In this document: positions 59,936-64,000 of the stretch, one piece after another | How the letters are laid out: every line of letters starts with the position of its first letter | How positions within the stretch are numbered: position 1 is the stretch's first letter | From: Astrocystis sublimbata | Lineage: Eukaryota > Ascomycota > Sordariomycetes > Xylariales > Xylariaceae | Reading direction: 5' to 3' | DNA: 64,000 nt | Assembly (NCBI GenBank): GCA_022453515.1 | Contig: JAJNNY010000003.1 | Location: 372,001-436,000 of the forward strand | The notes under the pieces: model-generated | What the model saw: the letters and a program-made list of their open reading frames with translations, nothing else | Database searches by the model: none | Told to the model about the DNA's origin: nothing | Made by a program: the position numbers and the translations under genes

Positions 59936-62047
59936 TTACGACAGATGTCCACCGCCTGGGCGTGAGGCTTGGGTGTACACAGGCTCATCGCTGGAATTCT
60001 TGTCTCCGCCATCCTCGAGTGCATCCAATGCTGCAAACGGGTTGCCAGAAAGGCTGTGTGCCAGATAGGCAGAAGGACTCTGTGTTGAGCTTTGGGGTAC
60101 AGAGCGCGGCGGCGTGGCATCTAGAGAACCTCGCACGCTATCGTTGGAGGGCGTCCCGGTCAAGTTGCCTCTTCGTACTGGCTCGCCAATGGGGCCGAAC
60201 TGCGAGATCGAAGCGACTCGGCGCGGAGAAAGTTGTCTTCCCGGCCTGCGGGTTGCTGGGGAAAGAAGAAGAGTCAGCCGGTATTCCAGTCAGCTTCGGG
60301 TACGATGGCGAACAAGGGCCTCGGTGAAATGGACGGGACATTTTTTTACGCACCCATGCCACTACTCGCAGTGCCGCCCACGCCTCGAGATGTCGTTGTC
60401 AGTGCCATAGAAGACGCGGGTCCCTGCGACTGGACAACGCTGGTATAGTCGCCGCCATGTCCCCATTCGATCTGCTGCTTGCCTGTGTCGGAAGTCAAGC
60501 TAGCTCTTCCCCGGGGTCCTCCGCTTCCAGACGCCAAGGTATCAGGGAGGCCAGGCGCTGTGGTTCTACAACGACCGACGTCTCGTCGGTTGATTGATCT
60601 TGGACCGTTGCTTCGATTGAAGTTCGTGGGACTCTCGGGTTGTGTCGGCGTTTGCACCTCTCTCTGTCGAGTTTGCCTTGCCTGCTGATCTTTCCACCAC
60701 TGTGGAAAGCCCTGGAGACCGAGGCTTTGCTGCGTCTCTCGGTCCATTGGCATCTCATGCTTGAATTTGCAACCGGTCTGGTTGAACGCGCATGTTCCCG
60801 TGTGCACCCACTTGTCGCAGTACACCTTGGTCCGTTTGAGACCAATCGGCGCGCTGTTGGACGGCGAGGGACCGGCGTTGGCGTAGACTGGGTGACGATA
60901 TGGGCTTTGGGAAGTGGCGGCGACGATGCTGTCGATTTGTAACTGAGCACGGCAGAAGTTAGCCAATCTTTGCACGCTATGAATGTGATCGAATAGGGTA
61001 TGAAGGCAAGGCGGGTTGTCAATAGAGATGAATGGTGTCAATAGCGCTCCATATCCATAACCATTGTGAATTCGGGGTGCTGCCAGACATCTGCTGGGAC
61101 TAGATTTATTGGCGTTACGATTCGATGCATGACTAACAATCTATCTTACCTGCATTGAATACGGTGATAGACTAGGCGTCGAGAGGCCGCTCTGATGGGG
61201 GAACATGGCTTTAGTGGCAGAATCTTGGAGGACAAACAGCTCAAACAATGAAGTAAGAGTCTAAGAACCATCATTCACGTACCTGGCTCGTAACCGTCTC
61301 CGGCCTACTCCACTGTCCGCTTGAACGTACGCCGCGAGGCTCGGGCAGTACGATCATAGCATCGGAGTGACTCTGTCGAAGAGGAATGCCTGGGAAATAG
61401 CGCAGCAAATCATCCGCTGGAATCAGCTGGGTATATTGACCATCGCCACGATAATAGCAGTAGGCGATGCTGCTATTGAGCAGAGCTTCAGGTATGTGAG
61501 CGTCATGCTGAAGAGGGTTGACAGGACGATCGGCGGCTTGTCCTGGGTTGTTGTACGACTGCTGCTGGTGCGATGGACCAGCATCCTCCACCATCTGAGC
61601 CCTCCAGTTGGGCGACGCGATGTTGCGATAAGGGCCAGGCTGGAGTGGCACGCTCGGTCGAAGAGCTTGGATCTGCGGCGAGGTATACTGATGTTGCCGC
61701 GGCGGTTGGGCGGCATGGGCGTGAGGAATCCATGGTACTCGGTCACTCACGAGCCTGTCGTGGGGGTTCCTGCTCGGCTGGAAGTGGTTGTCATCCATGA
61801 TGGTCTGGCCTATGTTCAGAAGTGCGTTGGGCGTGTACACTATATCGGTGCTGGTCAGGTTCAGGTCGACGAGGCGCAGGAGTTGATGAGAGATGGAGGC
61901 AACATGCGCAGGATGCGTGGATGAGTATGGTGTGGATGGTTGAGACGGTCCAGAGAAGCACGACGGCATGTGGGCCGAGGGGATAAAAGCTGAGCCAGAG
62001 GAAGTGCGTGAGAAAGCTGCATCCGTGGACCGGTGGGGAGTGTCCAT
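59936..62047 (-). CDS. CCCH zinc-finger protein
   Basis: Five exons fit in phase: 62047-61283, 61239-61150, 61079-61062 (only 18 nt, HPEFTM), 60942-60354 and 60255-59936, giving 593 residues. Introns are 43, 70, 119 and 98 nt. The micro-exon is needed to join SPYSMQ to LQIDSIVAATSQ without a frame break; the intron after it has a textbook GCTAAC branch. The N-terminal third is disordered, with LIPADDLLRYFPGIPLRQSH and MIVLPEPRGV near its end. Residues about 332-352 form a CCCH finger (VYCDKWVHTGTCAFNQTGCK, then FKH; C-x8-C-x6-C-x3-H), a type that commonly binds RNA. The C-terminus is Ser/Pro/Gln-rich with SQFGPIGEPVRRGNLTGTP. An mRNA-binding regulator is the likely role. An alternative Met lies at 62143. 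Confidence 0.8.
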
Positions 62048-63017
62048 GTTGAACGAGCGGCAGGGGAGAGAGGAGAGAGAGGTGGGCGGATTTCTGGAAG
62101 ATAACGTCAATGCCGTCCTTTCACTTCCTCTCCAATCAATCATACTGACCGCCAGAGCTGCGCCCAGGGCAACAAACAGACGCTCCGAGCCACGTAGACC
62201 AAACCCATCAACAGCCTATGACCAGCCAGAGCAGAGAGCTGCTAGCGGAAGACGAGATACTTTCCAGTGCTGCCGGACTGTGCAGATCCCGACGAGACGG
62301 TGAAGCGCCTGGGGATATATGAACAACAGAGGCCGGAGCAATGAGCCTTATCCCCTTGCCCGGCTCAAGAGGCACGGCCGGTGTTGTTGATATGGATGTA
62401 CTTAGTCAGACAGCCAGGGTCTCTGCGAGCGGCAAGCAAAGCTTGGAGGTGAGACAAGCTCAGTGCATGGGCAAGCGATGCAGGTTGCCTACTTGGAGCT
62501 AAGGCAGTCAGTCAGTCAGGCAGGCAGGCAGGCAGGCAAATCTTTGCGCCCTCTGCTAGGTCGTGGCCGGGGAATGGCCATCGTGGCCGTTTGTACAGTA
62601 GGTAGAGTCTCAAATAGGGTTCAATGCGTCAAGACGGCTAGCTGCAGCTTTTGGCTCTGTGTTTCCCACGTGACAAACGGTCCATCAACCACCAGTTGCA
62701 CACACAGATGTCCGAGATGCACAAGAGAGGCTTGTAAATTCTTGGGTTTTTTTTTTCATTCATTCCTTTGATATAGATCTATGTTCCTTTATTCTGGACT
62801 ATTCTGCTGTCATGTTGACGAGGCTAATGTGACTGACTGTAGACAGCTCTAGTTTGGTCCTTTCTATACCATCATCAGATGTCCTCCGGGTAATGATTCT
62901 TTCTGCGATGAAGCCCCTTGTATGCTGGTGGATATGCATCCTGTCCAACCGCAATTGCCAATAGTCAAAGGTGCAATGTGTTAATTGGTTTCGAGCAAAC
63001 GTGAAAGCCATCCTGTG
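62048..63017. other. gene-free spacer
   Basis: It holds the promoter of the CCCH gene and the 3' flank of the next minus-strand gene. It includes a GTCA/GGCA tandem repeat (62505-62538) and a T-run (62749-62757). Nothing else was recognised. Confidence 0.5.
62505..62538. repeat. (CAGT)n(CAGG)n compound tandem repeat
   Basis: Three CAGT units followed by about five CAGG units, 460 bp upstream of the CCCH gene. Confidence 0.85.
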
Positions 63018-64000
63018 TTATAAGTTCCGTTGTCTATTTGCGGCGACGATCCGAAGCCTATGGGCTAAGAAGTTGCGAGCATGCACTGCCGGGTCGCCGT
63101 CACTCGATCTCATTCTGTCCATCGCTAGCCGTAGCGAAAGTTCGGAATTCAGGTCGACGCAGGGCGCTGATGTTGAGTGTTGACGACTGCAGAGAGCACA
63201 AGGATTCCCTCCCCCAATGCACCCTGTAGGAACAATATTACCATTGGGGAGCTGCACAGCAGGGGGCTGGACCGCCGACACCTGACGCCGGTTTGGCACC
63301 GTCGCCTGTCGCGGAGGAACAGATGGCCCACCCACGTTGGAGGGGACGATAGGGTTGGTGCTACGAGCAGCTGAATTAAGCGAGTGTGGTCGGCTAGGGA
63401 TAGAGGGTGACCTCTGTGAGCTACTCTGTACAATGCGGTGGGTAGATACTTGCGGGTGAGGAGGCCGAGCGGGTGGAGGCGCTTGACGCTGGAGTGTGTG
63501 CGACGTCGACGGCGGAATCCGGTTCGCGACAGCCGGCTGGTTCTTCGCAGTTCGTTTCACTTGTACTTGCTGGGGTGGCGGCTGGAGTTGCGACTTGGGT
63601 GCATCGTTTTGCATTCCTTGAGGGGTCGTTCATTTTAGCCGCCTTCTTCGGGCTCTTCCGAGTGTTCGTCTTTGGAGATATACCTTTGTCTTTGTGGGTT
63701 TTACCTGCTGTGTCTGCATAGTCGTCACTCTCATCATCGTCCATTTCATTTTGATCAATGTAGAGCTCGTCATCCTCCACGTCGACTTCGGAGCCAGCGT
63801 CATCCTCTCTAGGCTGTCCAAATGTCAATAAGGGGTCATTAACACCTTCAATGAAACCTACGCGGTTGGTCTTGTAGTCGATGCCTTGCGTGCCCCGTCG
63901 TCTGGCACCCCGACCATAGACCCGTTGCTCGGCCAGTCGCTGCCGCTCGTGCTCGGCTTCTCTCTCCTTGAGAATGTTCTCCCAGATTCCCGTGTTTGTG
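63018..64000 (-). CDS. Probable chromatin-remodelling ATPase, C-terminal part only
   Basis: The frame enters from the right edge and ends at 63018 after one intron (63704-63617, 88 nt, GTAAAA...CTCAAG, phase 1); about 298 residues are visible. It starts IWENILKEREAEHERQRLAE, then YGRGARRRGTQGIDYK, a charged helix and basic RGxRRR turn like the region after the helicase in CHD/Mit1-type remodellers. An acidic run follows (EVDVEDDELYIDQNEMDDDE), then a Pro/Gln-rich tail. Near the end a Cys motif CALCSRQHSTSAPC precedes LNSELSLRLAMDRMR; a similar C-x2-C...C motif occurs at the end of fungal Mit1-like proteins. The ATPase domain, which would prove the assignment, lies outside the window. Confidence 0.6.

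Overview
The window is nuclear DNA of a filamentous ascomycete, most likely a sordariomycete (Hypocreales is a guess). Genes are monocistronic, on both strands, and split by short introns (43-141 nt) with GT-AG borders and CTAAC/CTGAC-like branch sites. The families are typically fungal: ApsB/Mto1, Zn2Cys6 regulators, a DUF1479 protein, a 'coagulation factor 5/8 type' secreted protein, YAT permease and Cox20. Spacers carry many copies of a TACCTAGGTA-type palindrome common in such genomes. All splice models are by eye; those quoted keep frame exactly.

Layout. 1-7.6 kb: a truncated C2H2 protein and a 1566-aa microtubule-organising-centre protein (ApsB/Mto1 type), both on minus. 7.6-10.6 kb: gene-free, ending in a tRNA-Asp(GTC) and an AT-rich island. 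10.6-17.3 kb: DUF1479 oxygenase-like gene (minus, with a GC-AG intron), divergent Zn-cluster regulator (plus), a wrecked deoxyribose-phosphate aldolase gene (plus, pseudogene), and a DUF1993 gene (minus). 20.2-24.8 kb: an uncharacterised three-exon gene, an Avo2-like ankyrin protein and a small secreted protein, all minus. 26.6-30.8 kb: an uncharacterised 545-aa protein (minus) divergent from a TDP1-like phosphodiesterase that lacks its first catalytic lysine and has a nonsense codon near its end. 31.5-39.3 kb: Zn2Cys6 regulator, secreted 301-aa protein and six-exon amino acid permease, all minus. 40.4-44.5 kb: ATP-dependent DNA ligase (plus) facing aldose 1-epimerase (minus). 46.5-56.4 kb: an uncharacterised basic protein (plus), COX20 (minus), and, divergent from COX20, the 2272-aa catalytic subunit of DNA polymerase epsilon (plus). 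59.9-64 kb: a CCCH zinc-finger protein with an 18-nt micro-exon, and the C-terminal end of a probable chromatin-remodelling ATPase, both minus.

How the genes relate. Most are unconnected housekeeping genes. Three concern DNA replication or repair (polymerase epsilon, DNA ligase, TDP1-like). The 10.6-17.3 kb and 31.5-39.3 kb stretches look like accessory metabolic regions, each with a Zn-cluster regulator beside enzyme or transporter genes. I found no CRISPR array, no intact transposon, and no clear secondary-metabolite cluster. The most unusual items are the decayed aldolase, the TDP1-like protein with missing catalytic lysine plus a late stop, the non-canonical GC-AG intron, and the AT-rich island beside the tRNA.
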